From Candidatus Methanomethylophilaceae archaeon (GTDB taxonomy: Archaea; Thermoplasmatota; Thermoplasmata; Methanomassiliicoccales; Methanomethylophilaceae): a stretch of 44,587 nt of DNA. The DNA lies in the NCBI GenBank assembly GCA_017540825.1, contig JAFYAH010000028.1, positions 1 through 44,587 on the forward strand. Reading direction: 5' to 3'. Shown here piece after piece: positions 23,379 through 32,420 of this stretch; positions within the stretch are counted from its first letter, which is position 1; each line of letters starts with the position of its first letter. Both the position numbers and the translations under genes were made by a program. The notes under the pieces were generated by a model, which saw only the letters and a program-made list of their open reading frames with translations, was not told where the DNA came from and searched no databases.

Positions 23379-25493
23379 ATGAAAAAGAAAGACGATAAAA
23401 GGTCGGAGATGTCCGTCGAGGAATGGTCGGACAAGCAGACCTTCGAGTCCACCGCGGACATAGACATCCCCTCCGCCATGGCCGAGCGCGTCATCGGGCA
23501 GGACGAGGCCGTGGAGGTCATGCGCAAGGCGGCCTCCCAGAAGAGGCACGTCATGCTCATCGGCGAGCCGGGTACCGGAAAGTCGATGCTGGCCAACTCC
23601 ATGGTCGAGGAGCTCTCCCCCGAAGACCTGCAGGACATAGTGTCTTACCACAATCCCGAGGACTTCAACGAGCCCAGGATCAGGACGTTCCCTGCAGGGA
23701 AGGGGAAGGCGGTGGTGGCGGAGCAGAAGGCTGCGGCCGCTGCGAGGAAGAACCAGTCCAACACCTTCTGGGTCTACGCCTGCATGGGCCTCATAATCCT
23801 GGGGCTCATAGGCGCGTTTATGTTCAGCAACTTCACGATAGCCCTCGTGGCGATGCTGGGCGCGTTCATCATAATCATGCTCTTCAAGACCCCGATGCAG
23901 CAGAGGAACGATGTCGCGATCGTCCCCAAGCTCCTGGTAGGGCATGACCCGGGCGAGACCCCGCCGTTCGTGGACGCCACCGGGACCCATGCGGGAGCCC
24001 TTCTGGGAGACGTCAGGCACGACCCGTTCCAGTCCGGAGGGCTGGAGACGCCCTCGCACGACAGGATCGAGGCGGGAGCCATCCACAAGGCCAACAAAGG
24101 AGTGCTGTACATCGACGAGATCAACGTGCTCAGGATGGAGTCCCAGCAGGCCCTGCTCACCGCCATGCAGGAGAAGCAGATGTCCATCACCGGCCAGTCC
24201 GAGAGGTCCTCGGGAGCGCTCGTGAAGTCCGAGCCCGTTCCATGCGACTTCATCCTCGTCTGCGCAGGGAACCTGGACGCGATCCAGGGGATGCACCCCG
24301 CCCTGAGGTCGAGGATCAGAGGATACGGATACGAGGTGTACATGCGCAGCACGATGCACGACACCGACGAGAACCGCTCCAACATTGCCCGCTTCGTCGC
24401 CCAGGAGGTGAAGAAGGACGGGAAGATCCCTGCTTTCGACAGATACGCCGTCGGAGAGATCATAAGGGAGGCCCAGCGCCGCTCCGGGAAGAAGGGCGAG
24501 CTCACCCTCAGGATGAGGGAGCTGGGAGGGCTCATACGCGTCTCCGGCGACATAGCCTTCCAGAGGGGGGCGGACCTGGTCACCGTGGACGACGTCGTCG
24601 CCGCCAGGAGGACCGCCCGCAGCATCGAGCAGCAGATCGCCGACAGGTACATCGAGTCGAGCGCTGCCTACTCCATGTTCAGGACCGAGGGCAGCGAGAT
24701 CGGCATGATCAACGGCCTCGCGGCGCTGAACGCGAGCTCCAACATGGCGGAGTATTCCGGGATAGTCCTGCCCATAGTGGCCGAGGTCTCCCCGTCCCAG
24801 GTCCGCAAGGGCGGCCGCATAATAGCCACCGGGCAGCTCGGGACGATAGCCAAGGAAGCCGTGGACAACATATCCGCTGTCATCAAGAAGTACACGATGA
24901 CCAACCTCTCGGACAGCGACATCCACCTCCAGTACATCGGGACCTACGACGGGGTCGAGGGAGACAGCGCGTCGATAACCATGGCGACCGTCATAATCTC
25001 CGCCCTCGAGCGCATACCCATCCGCCAGGACCTCGCGATGACCGGGTCCCTGAGCGTCAGGGGCAAGGTGCTTCCCGTCGGAGGAGTCACCGCCAAGCTC
25101 GAGGCGGCCGCAGCATCCGGAATCAAGATCGCCCTCATACCGAAGGACAACGGCCAGGACGTGATGATCGAGAACAGGTACTACAAGACCATGGAGGTCT
25201 ACACCGTGGAGACCCTCAGAGACGTGTTCGAGTACGCCTTCGTGGACTGCCCCATGAAGCAGCAGTACATGGACAAGCTCCTCCCGCTCAACGAGGGCGG
25301 CGTGTCCACCGTCAAGAGGGTGGAGCCTCCGAAGGATTACGCGCTCGAGCCCAGGCCGACAGCCCGCAAGGAGCGCGTCAAGGAAGCCCGCTCCGAGGAG
25401 CCTGAGGCGGAGGAGGAGGTCCTGCCAGACGCGGATGTGCCCCCGAACCTCGGAAGAGGCCCCACCGATCCTCTGAAGCCGTTCAGAGGATGA
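23379..25493 (+). CDS. lonB: Archaeal Lon protease (LonB), membrane-anchored
   Basis: 704 residues. AAA+ domain with Walker A GEPGTGKS (62-69) and Walker [10 protein letters not shown] (241-249). Two membrane helices (about 129-149 and 151-169) lie between them, the LonB hallmark. The C-terminal protease domain has Ser530 (EGDSAS) and Lys573 (GGVTAKLEA), 43 residues apart as expected. It degrades damaged and membrane proteins in an ATP-dependent way. The last 60 residues are a charged Pro/Glu tail. Promoter tttttataca lies about 40 nt before ATG, with AAGGGG as a likely ribosome site. Confidence 0.97.
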   Translation: MKKKDDKRSEMSVEEWSDKQTFESTADIDIPSAMAERVIGQDEAVEVMRKAASQKRHVMLIGEPGTGKSMLANSMVEELSPEDLQDIVSYHNPEDFNEPRIRTFPAGKGKAVVAEQKAAAAARKNQSNTFWVYACMGLIILGLIGAFMFSNFTIALVAMLGAFIIIMLFKTPMQQRNDVAIVPKLLVGHDPGETPPFVDATGTHAGALLGDVRHDPFQSGGLETPSHDRIEAGAIHKANKGVLYIDEINVLRMESQQALLTAMQEKQMSITGQSERSSGALVKSEPVPCDFILVCAGNLDAIQGMHPALRSRIRGYGYEVYMRSTMHDTDENRSNIARFVAQEVKKDGKIPAFDRYAVGEIIREAQRRSGKKGELTLRMRELGGLIRVSGDIAFQRGADLVTVDDVVAARRTARSIEQQIADRYIESSAAYSMFRTEGSEIGMINGLAALNASSNMAEYSGIVLPIVAEVSPSQVRKGGRIIATGQLGTIAKEAVDNISAVIKKYTMTNLSDSDIHLQYIGTYDGVEGDSASITMATVIISALERIPIRQDLAMTGSLSVRGKVLPVGGVTAKLEAAAASGIKIALIPKDNGQDVMIENRYYKTMEVYTVETLRDVFEYAFVDCPMKQQYMDKLLPLNEGGVSTVKRVEPPKDYALEPRPTARKERVKEARSEEPEAEEEVLPDADVPPNLGRGPTDPLKPFRG

Positions 25494-25505
25494 GGCAAAA
25501 ACCGC

Positions 25506-26537
25506 TTAGACCAGATTCTTCCCGGGAGGGGAGAGGCCCGATTGGACGACCTCCGCCCCTTCCGGAACCCAATACCTCGACCCGATCGTCCCTTCCACAA
25601 CGATCCTGCGGAGGCTCTCGCACCCTTGGAAGACGTCGTCCGAGACGTGATAGACTTCCGGGGGGATGTTTATCTCCTCCAGGCTGCGGCAGCCTGCGAA
25701 CGCCTTCTCCCACATGGCTACGACCGTGCTGGGGAGGCGGACCTCCTTCAGACTGGAGCAGCCAAGGAAGGCGGAGTTGTTGACCTCTGCCACCCCCTCG
25801 GGTATCGACACCCTCTCCAGGGCCTCGCATCCGCCCAGGATGGCGTAATCCAGCTGATCGAACCCCGGAGGGATGTCGAACTCCTTCAGCATGGTGCAGT
25901 TGGCGAACGACTCGAACCCCAGATGGTCCAGCCTGTCCGGAAGCTCGGCCTCTTCGAGAGAATAGCAGCAGAAGAACGCATAGGACGGCACCTCCTTGAC
26001 GCCGTCCGGGATGCTGATGGATCTCAAGCTCTCGCACCATTCGAAAGCTCCTGAGCCGATGCTCTCCAATCCTTCCGGAAGGTCTATGCGCTCGAGCTTC
26101 CTGGCATAGGCGAATGCGTCCGGGGCGATGGACCTCACGGTCTCCGGGACCTCGTAGCTGGCTAGGTCCTTGCTCTGAGGGAACTGGATCAGCGTCCCCA
26201 TGTCCTTGGAGAACAGGACGCCGTCGACGGAACGGTAGGCCGGATTGTCAGGATGGACCGCGAACTCCTCCAGGATGCCCTCATATCCTATGAAGAACGC
26301 GTCCTCCTCTATTTCCGCCAACGTTGACGGTAGATGGAACCGCCTTATCAAAGGAGAATCCTGGAACGCGAAGCTGCCGATGGACTCCAGCCCTTCGGAA
26401 AAGGTAACCTCCTTCAGCGACCCGCATTCGCTGAAGGCGCGGCTCTCCACCCTTCTCACCTTTCCGCTGAGGTTCAGGGACCTGATCCTGCGACGGCAGA
26501 ACCGCCCCTCCTCTACCGTGTCGCATCCAATCCTCAT
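25506..26537 (-). CDS. BspA-type leucine-rich repeat protein
   Basis: 343 residues made almost wholly of LRR_5/BspA-like repeats of about 23 residues (pattern …AFxxCxSLxxIxIPxGVxxI…), for example SRAFSECGSLKEVTFSEGLESIG and NSAFLGCSSLKEVRLPSTV. Such repeats are common in gut-associated microbes and usually bind proteins. No signal peptide or membrane segment is visible, so it may be intracellular or leave by an unusual route. It is convergent with lonB, 12 nt apart. Confidence 0.88.
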   Translation of the reverse strand: MRIGCDTVEEGRFCRRRIRSLNLSGKVRRVESRAFSECGSLKEVTFSEGLESIGSFAFQDSPLIRRFHLPSTLAEIEEDAFFIGYEGILEEFAVHPDNPAYRSVDGVLFSKDMGTLIQFPQSKDLASYEVPETVRSIAPDAFAYARKLERIDLPEGLESIGSGAFEWCESLRSISIPDGVKEVPSYAFFCCYSLEEAELPDRLDHLGFESFANCTMLKEFDIPPGFDQLDYAILGGCEALERVSIPEGVAEVNNSAFLGCSSLKEVRLPSTVVAMWEKAFAGCRSLEEINIPPEVYHVSDDVFQGCESLRRIVVEGTIGSRYWVPEGAEVVQSGLSPPGKNLV

Positions 26538-26642
26538 GTGGGCCTCATCCGATTGTCCCTATTTCAAGCCGGCTGGCGCGGAGCGTCTCGGAACAGCCGT
26601 CCAGAAACTAGGATTTTATAGGGCATCGCATTACGCCAGAGC

Positions 26643-27164
26643 ATGACAAGGAAGGACTACAGCGCGTACTCGATGATAGTGGGGAGGTTCCAGCCTTTCC
26701 ACAACGGGCACATGGACGTCGTCCGCAAGTGCGCGTCTGAGTCGGAGCACCTGATCGTGGGCATCGGGAGCGCGCAGTACTCCCACCACCCGGAGAACCC
26801 GTTCACCGCCGGCGAGAGGTACATGATGATAGACGACTCCCTGACGGACGCCGGGATCGACAACTACAGCATCGTCCCCATGGAGGACCTGAACCGCTAC
26901 TCGGTATGGGTGGCCCACGTGGTCTCCATGTCTCCGCCTTTCAGAAGGGTGTACACGAACAACCCCCTCACCCGCCGTCTCTTCGAGGAGTCGGGATTCG
27001 AGGTCCGCGCCTCGCCCATGTACAACCGCAGCGTGTATTCCGGGACCGAGATCCGCCGCAGGATAGTGGCGGGGGAGGAATGGAGGTCGCTCGTACCCAA
27101 GGCCGTCTCGGAGGTCCTCGACGACATAGACGGCGTAGGCAGGCTCAAGGACATCACAGGAGGG
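26643..27164 (+). CDS. nadM: Nicotinamide-nucleotide adenylyltransferase, archaeal type; frame has no stop at its natural end
   Basis: About 174 residues of recognisable NadM, which makes NAD+ from NMN and ATP. Nucleotidyltransferase motifs are VGRFQPFHNGH near the N-terminus and YSGTEIRRRI near the C-terminus. Homology should end around GRLKDITGG, about nt 27164. The frame does not stop there: it runs on out of register with cinA (Arg-rich, shadow-like) and into the E1-like gene, to 28322. I place the end by homology. A TATA box (ttttata, centred about 26 nt before ATG) indicates a leaderless start. Confidence 0.85.
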
Positions 27165-27165
27165 A

Positions 27166-27654
27166 ACGACAACGCCCCTCTGCGAAGCCGAGAAGCTGCT
27201 CGGAATCCTGAAGGAGAAGGGGAAGACGCTCTCCACAGCCGAATCCTGCACCGGAGGCATGATAGGGGCGGCCGTCACGGCGATCCCGGGATCGTCCGAG
27301 TCGTACATGGGAGGCGCGGTCTCCTATTCCAACGACGTGAAGGAGAGGCTCCTCGGGGTCGGCAGGGGCACGCTGATGGAGCACGGCGCCGTGTCCGAGG
27401 AGACTGCCAGGGAGATGGCGGCGGGCGCGAGGGACTTCTTCCGCACCGACACGGCCATAGCCGTCACCGGGATCGCCGGCCCAGGCGGAGCCACTCCGAC
27501 GAAGCCTGTCGGCCTTGTGTACATAGCGGTGGCGGACGGCCCCAGGATCGTGGTGTCGCGCAACGTGTTCGAGGGAGGCCGCGAGAGCGTGAGGGAGCAG
27601 GCCGTCGCAACGGCTCTGGATCTCATGAGGGAGCTTCTGGAGGGGAAGCTGTGA
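27166..27654 (+). CDS. pncC: CinA C-terminal family nicotinamide-nucleotide amidase (PncC); no canonical start codon
   Basis: About 160 residues of the CinA/PncC family: STAESCTGGMIGAAVTAIPGSS, then YMGGAVSYSNDVKERLLGV, and TGIAGPGGATPTKPVGLVYIAV. The enzyme deamidates NMN to NaMN. In this frame a TAG lies at 27136-27138. Between it and the first conserved residues (about 27184) there is no ATG, GTG or TTG, only ACG codons at 27166 and 27172 after AGGAGGG. The first ATG (27259) would delete the conserved AESCTGG. It overlaps the next gene by GTGA. The start shown is provisional. Confidence 0.75.
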   Translation, partial: TTTPLCEAEKLLGILKEKGKTLSTAESCTGGMIGAAVTAIPGSSESYMGGAVSYSNDVKERLLGVGRGTLMEHGAVSEETAREMAAGARDFFRTDTAIAVTGIAGPGGATPTKPVGLVYIAVADGPRIVVSRNVFEGGRESVREQAVATALDLMRELLEGKL

Positions 27655-28322
27655 ACGGAGGAAGGTTCGAGCGCCAGCTCCCGCTGTTCGGCGAGGATGG
27701 GCAGAACAAGATCATGAACGCCACCGTAGGCGTCGCAGGATGCGGAGGGCTCGGCGTGACGCTTGTCACCATGCTGGCGGAAGCAGGGGTGAGCCACTTC
27801 ATCCTGGCCGATCCCGGATATCCCGAGATAGAGGACATCAGCACCCAGTTCATCTACGCCATGTCGGACCCCCGCCCTAAGGCACAGACGACAGCCCAAT
27901 GGATAACCGCGATCAACCCTCTGGCCGAGATAGAGGTGCACTGCGAGCCGTTCAGCAAGGAAACGGAGTCCATGTTCGGCTGCTGCGACGTCATAGCGGA
28001 CTGCATAGAAGACATCGAAGGCAGCCTCCTGCTCGCCGACTACGCCTGCAGGAGCGGGAAGACGCTCGTCCATGGGAGGGCATGCGGCCTAGAGGGGATC
28101 GTCGCAGTTGCGGCTCCGGAGAACGCCTCCGGCCTGAAGAGGGCTCTCGAAGAGGCGAGGGGCCATGACGAACAGCCGTCCGTCGGAGCCGCAGTCTCGG
28201 CGGTCGCGTCCTTGGAGGCGCTGGAGGTGCTGAAGATCGTCTCCGGGATCGGCACCGAGAACGTGGGGCTGATCGTCTCGCTGGACATGAGAGCAATGAC
28301 GGTCGAGAAGACGGGCCTCTGA
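27651..28322 (+). CDS. ThiF/MoeB/HesA-family E1-like protein
   Basis: 223 residues from GTG 27651, which overlaps the cinA stop; GGAGGGG precedes it. The N-terminus (FERQLPLFGEDGQNKI) and the nucleotide-binding motif GVAGCGGLG are typical of enzymes that adenylate ubiquitin-like sulfur carriers (MoaD, ThiS, SAMP). The Cys-x-x-Cys zinc pairs of MoeB/ThiF are absent. Cysteines at FGCCD and YACRSG could serve as catalytic thiol. The substrate carrier protein is not in the window. Confidence 0.85.
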   Translation: MNGGRFERQLPLFGEDGQNKIMNATVGVAGCGGLGVTLVTMLAEAGVSHFILADPGYPEIEDISTQFIYAMSDPRPKAQTTAQWITAINPLAEIEVHCEPFSKETESMFGCCDVIADCIEDIEGSLLLADYACRSGKTLVHGRACGLEGIVAVAAPENASGLKRALEEARGHDEQPSVGAAVSAVASLEALEVLKIVSGIGTENVGLIVSLDMRAMTVEKTGL

Positions 28323-28383
28323 CGCCTCGCTGGCATTCCGGACGTTGCAAGTCCTTATCTAAGACCTGCCTAATCACCGCCTT

Positions 28384-29286
28384 ATGGAGCACATAATGAC
28401 CGGCAAGGTCAAAGAAGTCTACAAGGTGGACGACGACACCCTCGAGTTCGCCTACACCGACAACATCTCCGTGTTCGACAAGATAATCCCTTCCAAGATC
28501 CCCCACAAGGGCGAAACCCTCTGCAGGACCGCAAAGTACTGGTTCGGAATCCTCTCCAAAGAGGGCATCCGCAACCACTTCATCAGCGAGCCCTCCAAGG
28601 ACAGGATGAGGGTCGAGAGGGTGGACATCATCCGCGACTACAGCAAGATCGACGGGAGCACCAGGAACTACCTCATCCCTCTGGAGGTCATCTGCAGGTA
28701 CTATGCGGCCGGATCCCTCCTGGACAGGCTGAAGTCCGGCAAGGTGAAGGCGGAGGACCTCGGGTTCCCCGCAGGGTACCAGGTGAAGAAGGGGGACAAG
28801 CTGCCAGTCCCGTTCATAGAGTGCACCACGAAGCTGGAAGCCCACGACGAGAACCTCTCCGACGCCGAGGCGAAGAAGATGGCGGGGCTGTCCGACGAGG
28901 AGTACGAGGAGATCAAGGCCACCGTCCTGAAGATCGACTCCATAATCGCCAGGGAGGCCGGAAAGCGCAACCTCATCCACTGCGACGGGAAGAAGGAGTT
29001 CGCCTACGACAAGGAGAGGAGGCTCATGGTCGTCGACACCTTCGGCACGCTGGACGAGGACCGCTGGTGGGACGCCGAGGAGTACGCCAAAGGCAACATA
29101 GTCGAGCTCTCCAAGGAGTTCGTCCGCCAGTACTACCGCGAGATCGGATACCACGAGGCCCTCTACTCCGCCCGCGAGGCTGGAAAGCCCGAGCCAGACA
29201 TACCGGCCCTCCCCCAGGAGATCGTCGACCGCGTGAGCAAGCTCTACGTCGACATGTACGAGAGGATAACCGGAGAGAAATTCTGA
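28384..29286 (+). CDS. purC: SAICAR synthetase (phosphoribosylaminoimidazole-succinocarboxamide synthase)
   Basis: 300 residues. It joins CAIR and aspartate in purine synthesis. Visible motifs: N-terminal GKVKEVYKVDDDTLEFAYTD, SVFDKIIPSKIPHKG, RNYLIPLEVICRYYAAGS, and LIHCDGKKEFAYD. The length is longer than the 235-240 residues of many bacterial forms, with a C-terminal helical extension. A cttatctaa box centred about 26 nt before ATG suggests a leaderless mRNA. It stands alone, away from other pur genes. Confidence 0.95.
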   Translation: MEHIMTGKVKEVYKVDDDTLEFAYTDNISVFDKIIPSKIPHKGETLCRTAKYWFGILSKEGIRNHFISEPSKDRMRVERVDIIRDYSKIDGSTRNYLIPLEVICRYYAAGSLLDRLKSGKVKAEDLGFPAGYQVKKGDKLPVPFIECTTKLEAHDENLSDAEAKKMAGLSDEEYEEIKATVLKIDSIIAREAGKRNLIHCDGKKEFAYDKERRLMVVDTFGTLDEDRWWDAEEYAKGNIVELSKEFVRQYYREIGYHEALYSAREAGKPEPDIPALPQEIVDRVSKLYVDMYERITGEKF

Positions 29287-29292
29287 AATTGT

Positions 29293-29736
29293 TTAATGAG
29301 GGCGGCCTCGGAAGAGGTCTACCCTCACCATCTTGTTCCCGATCGGGCACTCCATGTCGCCCTTGACCGAGCTCACGAGGTACTTGGAGCCTTCGGCCTT
29401 CCCCTCCGCATGGCAGAGCCGGTAGTTCTCGCAGCCGATGTTCTGGCACTTGGACTCCTGATACGTTATCATGCTTCCGTCTATCGCCTGCTTCTTAGGG
29501 ACAGCGGCGGGCGTAGGGATCTTCTCGACGACGACAGCCGTGGCCTCGTCGTCCATGAACTCGTGGCATTCGTGGGTCTGCGGCCGGACCTCGACCACCC
29601 TGTAGCGGGAGCCTGGCTCAAGGTTGAAGCACACCCCTTTCAGCTTGCAGTCTCTGCACTCGTTGAGAGGGCCGAGGTAATAGAACTCTTTGCCCGTCTC
29701 GGCCTGGGATTTGCCTAGAAGCGTTACCAATGACAT
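29293..29736 (-). CDS. UPF0179 family Cys-rich protein
   Basis: 147 residues, full length for this archaeal family of unknown function. Conserved cysteines fall in two clusters (Cys27, Cys30, Cys36 in CRDCKLKGVC; Cys97, Cys102, Cys108) plus Cys130, suggesting a metal or Fe-S site. ATG 29736 lies inside the 3' end of the G1P dehydrogenase gene (13 bp overlap) with GAGG upstream, so the two are co-transcribed. Confidence 0.88.
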   Translation of the reverse strand: MSLVTLLGKSQAETGKEFYYLGPLNECRDCKLKGVCFNLEPGSRYRVVEVRPQTHECHEFMDDEATAVVVEKIPTPAAVPKKQAIDGSMITYQESKCQNIGCENYRLCHAEGKAEGSKYLVSSVKGDMECPIGNKMVRVDLFRGRPH

Positions 29737-30788
29737 GTGAAACCTCGGATGACGCCTGTTTTCTTCGCTACGGTCTCGGCGACCTCTCTGCTGATCCCCG
29801 TGGCTCCGAGGATCGTGAAGCGGTCCGACCTTATCTCGTGGGCGTGGATCATGGCGTCTATGATCTCCTCGTCCGTGACGTTGAGCTGCTTCGCAGTGGT
29901 AGGCGCCCCTATCTTGCACAGCGCGTTCCTGATGCTCTTCCAGTCCCCTCCATGGAGGTACATGGTCAGTATGGACGCCACTCCGCATTGCTCCCCGTGC
30001 AGCGCGCGGCCGGGGCACTTCAGGTCGAGCGTGTGGGATATCATGTGCTCGGCGCCGCTGGTGGGCCTGGAGCTTCCTGCGATGCTCATGGATATCCCGG
30101 ACACTATGATCGGCTTTATGGCGAGCCAGACGCTCGTCTCCAGGCCGGGCTTGATCATGTCTGCAGAGCCCATGACCGAATCGGCGGCGTACTTCGACAG
30201 GGTGTACGCTGTGCCGCTGAACTCGTCGTTCTTGAGCCTCCTGGCGAAGTCCCAGTCGCGGAGAGCGGTGATGTTGGATATCACGTCGGCGCATCCGGAT
30301 GCCAGCAGACGGTACGGGGCCTTGACGATCACGGCGGTGTCAGCGATTATGCCCATGGGGGAGCCCGACTCGATGGACTTGGAGCCTGAAGGGCACTTGA
30401 GGGACGCCCTGTTGGAGGCTATCCCGTCGTGGGAGGCGGAGGTCGGTATGCTGATGAACGGGAGGTCCAGGTCCTTGGACACGACCTTGGCGGTATCGAT
30501 CTTGCTCCCTCCCCCGACGGCCAGGATCATCCTGGACCCGAACTCCTTTATCTGCTCCTCGGCGAGCCTGGCGTTCTCCATGGTTGCGTCTCCGATGAGG
30601 CAGACGTCGATGTCGTACCCGTCAAGATAGCTGATGACGTCCTTCCCTGCGGCCTTCATGGTGTTGTCGCCGGAGATGATGGTCAAGGACTTCCCGGCCT
30701 TCAGCTCGTCGCACATACCCTTGACGGAGCTGAGCACGTCATGGCCGGCGATGACGTTGCGAGGGAACTCCGCTACCTTCCATTTCAT
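29724..30788 (-). CDS. egsA: sn-Glycerol-1-phosphate dehydrogenase
   Basis: 354 residues. It reduces dihydroxyacetone phosphate to sn-glycerol-1-phosphate, the backbone of archaeal lipids. NAD(P)-binding GGGSKIDTAK, the substrate/metal motif SIPTSASHDGIAS and the zinc ligands in SGAEHMISHTLD and LHGEQCGVAS are visible. ATG 30788 is used with AAGGA upstream; an earlier in-frame start would add 11 unlike residues. TATA-like ctataaatcc lies about 50 nt upstream. First gene of a two-gene unit with UPF0179. Confidence 0.95.
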   Translation of the reverse strand: MKWKVAEFPRNVIAGHDVLSSVKGMCDELKAGKSLTIISGDNTMKAAGKDVISYLDGYDIDVCLIGDATMENARLAEEQIKEFGSRMILAVGGGSKIDTAKVVSKDLDLPFISIPTSASHDGIASNRASLKCPSGSKSIESGSPMGIIADTAVIVKAPYRLLASGCADVISNITALRDWDFARRLKNDEFSGTAYTLSKYAADSVMGSADMIKPGLETSVWLAIKPIIVSGISMSIAGSSRPTSGAEHMISHTLDLKCPGRALHGEQCGVASILTMYLHGGDWKSIRNALCKIGAPTTAKQLNVTDEEIIDAMIHAHEIRSDRFTILGATGISREVAETVAKKTGVIRGFTCHW

Positions 30789-30916
30789 GAATCCTTCCGT
30801 CAGCAAGCGAGCACCATCCAAGCACCGAATAGATGATTGGATTTATAGAATGCACGCTTTCGAGGGCGGCTTCATCAAAAAGGAACAGGCATATACGGGA
30901 CCGGCGATGGCACCCC

Positions 30917-31207
30917 ATGGACCTGAACTCGATATCCAAGGTCGCATCTGTGGTCTGGCTAGGGGTCCTGATGCTTCGTCTGGCCATGATGACGGTCCCA
31001 TTCGCCTCCACCCCTCAGGGCCAGGCGTTCATGGCCGCCGTCAACGCGGTCCTTCTGGGCGGACTGGTGCTTGTCGGCTTCTTCGTCGGCAGGAGCATCC
31101 TGGCGTACACCGCAGCGAAAACCATGAAGTCCACCCACTGCCAGCAATGCTATGCGAAGCTGGAGGAGGGCTCGGAGTTCTGCCCGAACTGCGGAAAGAA
31201 GATCTGA
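30917..31207 (+). CDS. Small membrane protein with C-terminal zinc ribbon
   Basis: 96 residues from ATG 30917. Two membrane helices (about 10-30 and 38-60) are followed by a zinc ribbon CQQCY...FCPNCGKK. A catatac box centred 25 nt upstream indicates a leaderless mRNA; the longer frame is not protein-like. Function unknown; zinc-ribbon membrane proteins of this size are frequent in archaea and may mediate protein contacts. Confidence 0.7.
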   Translation: MDLNSISKVASVVWLGVLMLRLAMMTVPFASTPQGQAFMAAVNAVLLGGLVLVGFFVGRSILAYTAAKTMKSTHCQQCYAKLEEGSEFCPNCGKKI

Positions 31208-31385
31208 CGCAGGTTCCCCGTACCCGCCCTCGCCGTTCCGGCCGGTGCACGGTAGTATAGGTTAGCTGTATGCGTATAATGTATCCGTCGGGACATGTAC
31301 GTAGACGTCCCGTCCTTGGGACACATAATGTCGCTGTACCCCGCGACCCGGGTTGCACCCGCTCCGGAACGGTTACCGTCCTGCG

Positions 31386-31841
31386 TCAGATAAGATCCGT
31401 GGTCCAGTTGAGCTCCTGTATGGTGTTGTCGGTGTTCCTGGCGAGCGCGGACAGCCGATCCACTTCCTTTCTCAGAGCCCTGACGTCCACCGTGCTTATG
31501 ATCCTGATCTCAGCCGTGGTGCGGCGCTCGGTCTTGCGGCTTGCGTCGTTCAGGAAGTTCCTGAGGATGTCGGCTTTCCTGATCGCTATGTCCCTGCGGG
31601 CGAGAAGGGCCGCCAGGGTCTCTCCGTTCTTGCTCACGGTGCGGCTGTTGGTGAGGTTTATCCTCGTTATCAGGTCCTCCATCTGCGAGGTGACCGTGTC
31701 CAGCTCCGCGAGAAGGGCCTTCGGGTCCTCGCTGGGCTCGTCCCCTTCCTGGACCTTCGAGTTGAGGCTGAGCCTGTCCGAGAGCTGCCTAAGTCTGATG
31801 TCCAGGTCGGACCTCATCTTCAATGCTTCCGCGAGCTTCAT
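31386..31841 (-). CDS. DIP1984/septicolysin-like helical protein
   Basis: 151 residues, almost all helical. Family features: N-terminal MKLAEALKMRSDLDIRLRQL, NSKVQEGDEPSEDPKALL, DLITRINLTNSRT, ALLARRDIAIRKA, and C-terminal IQELNWTTDL. Members are widespread in bacteria and of unclear role, some annotated as septicolysin. It is leaderless from the shared TATA at 31868. An inverted repeat (GGGAC/GTCCC around 31294-31313) lies in the 177-nt gap beyond its stop. Confidence 0.82.
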   Translation of the reverse strand: MKLAEALKMRSDLDIRLRQLSDRLSLNSKVQEGDEPSEDPKALLAELDTVTSQMEDLITRINLTNSRTVSKNGETLAALLARRDIAIRKADILRNFLNDASRKTERRTTAEIRIISTVDVRALRKEVDRLSALARNTDNTIQELNWTTDLI

Positions 31842-31863
31842 GCGGTGCGGGATGCGTTCCGCT

Positions 31864-31872
31864 CTTATAAAT
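31864..31872. promoter_or_regulatory. Symmetric TATA box shared by divergent leaderless genes
   Basis: cttataaat, centre about 31868, lies 25 nt before ATG 31893 (plus) and 27 nt before ATG 31841 (minus). The 51-nt intergenic DNA holds no second TATA, so both start codons are probably also transcription starts. Confidence 0.7.
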
Positions 31873-31892
31873 CCTAACTCGATTACCCCTCT

Positions 31893-32420
31893 ATGCGCGT
31901 GCTCATAGTGTGCGGAAGCGCAGACCTCGCCGGGACCACCGCGGAGATGTGCCGCGTAGCCGCGGAAGCTGTCCTCGAAGCTGGCTCCGAGCCGGAGGTG
32001 GTCTTCCCGGGGACGATGGAGATCGGCCATTGCACGGGATGCGGAAGCTGCAGGAGCGGCGCTTGCTCGATCAGCGACGACATGTCGGAGGTGATCTGCT
32101 CGCTGGACAGGTCCGACCTGCTGATACTCGCGTCCCCCATCCACTTCAGCGGGCCCTCCTCTCTTATAAAAACAGTGATAGACCGCCTCCAGCCCTACTG
32201 GTACAGGAAGAAGGGCCATGGAGGAGGCATGGCCGCGCTGCTCTGCGGAGGGAGCCCAGAGCCACGCTTCCACTGCGCCGTGTACTCTATGCGCGCGCTG
32301 TCCATAACCCTGGGGACGGAATGGCGCGGCCACCTGGAAATCCCTTGGACCGACAGAGAGGGCTTCTCGCTTCCGGAAGATCAGGTGAAGGAGTTCGTCA
32401 GAGGCCTGATCGGAAGCTGA
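31893..32420 (+). CDS. NAD(P)H-dependent FMN reductase-like flavoprotein
   Basis: 175 residues of flavodoxin fold: MRVLIVCGSADLAGTT (phosphate loop), a cysteine cluster HCTGCGSCRSGACS like that of iron-sulfur flavoproteins and related oxidoreductases, and ASPIHFSGPSSLIKTVIDRLQ as the flavin-binding motif. It is likely a redox enzyme using FMN. It overlaps the convergent gene at 32398 by 23 bp. Confidence 0.88.
   Translation: MRVLIVCGSADLAGTTAEMCRVAAEAVLEAGSEPEVVFPGTMEIGHCTGCGSCRSGACSISDDMSEVICSLDRSDLLILASPIHFSGPSSLIKTVIDRLQPYWYRKKGHGGGMAALLCGGSPEPRFHCAVYSMRALSITLGTEWRGHLEIPWTDREGFSLPEDQVKEFVRGLIGS

Noticed and set aside
26643-28322. A single 559-aa NadM-E1-like fusion
   Set aside because: The middle 160 residues are shadow-like, and CinA in the other frame is clearly the coding one. 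The E1-like gene has its own GTG and ribosome site.
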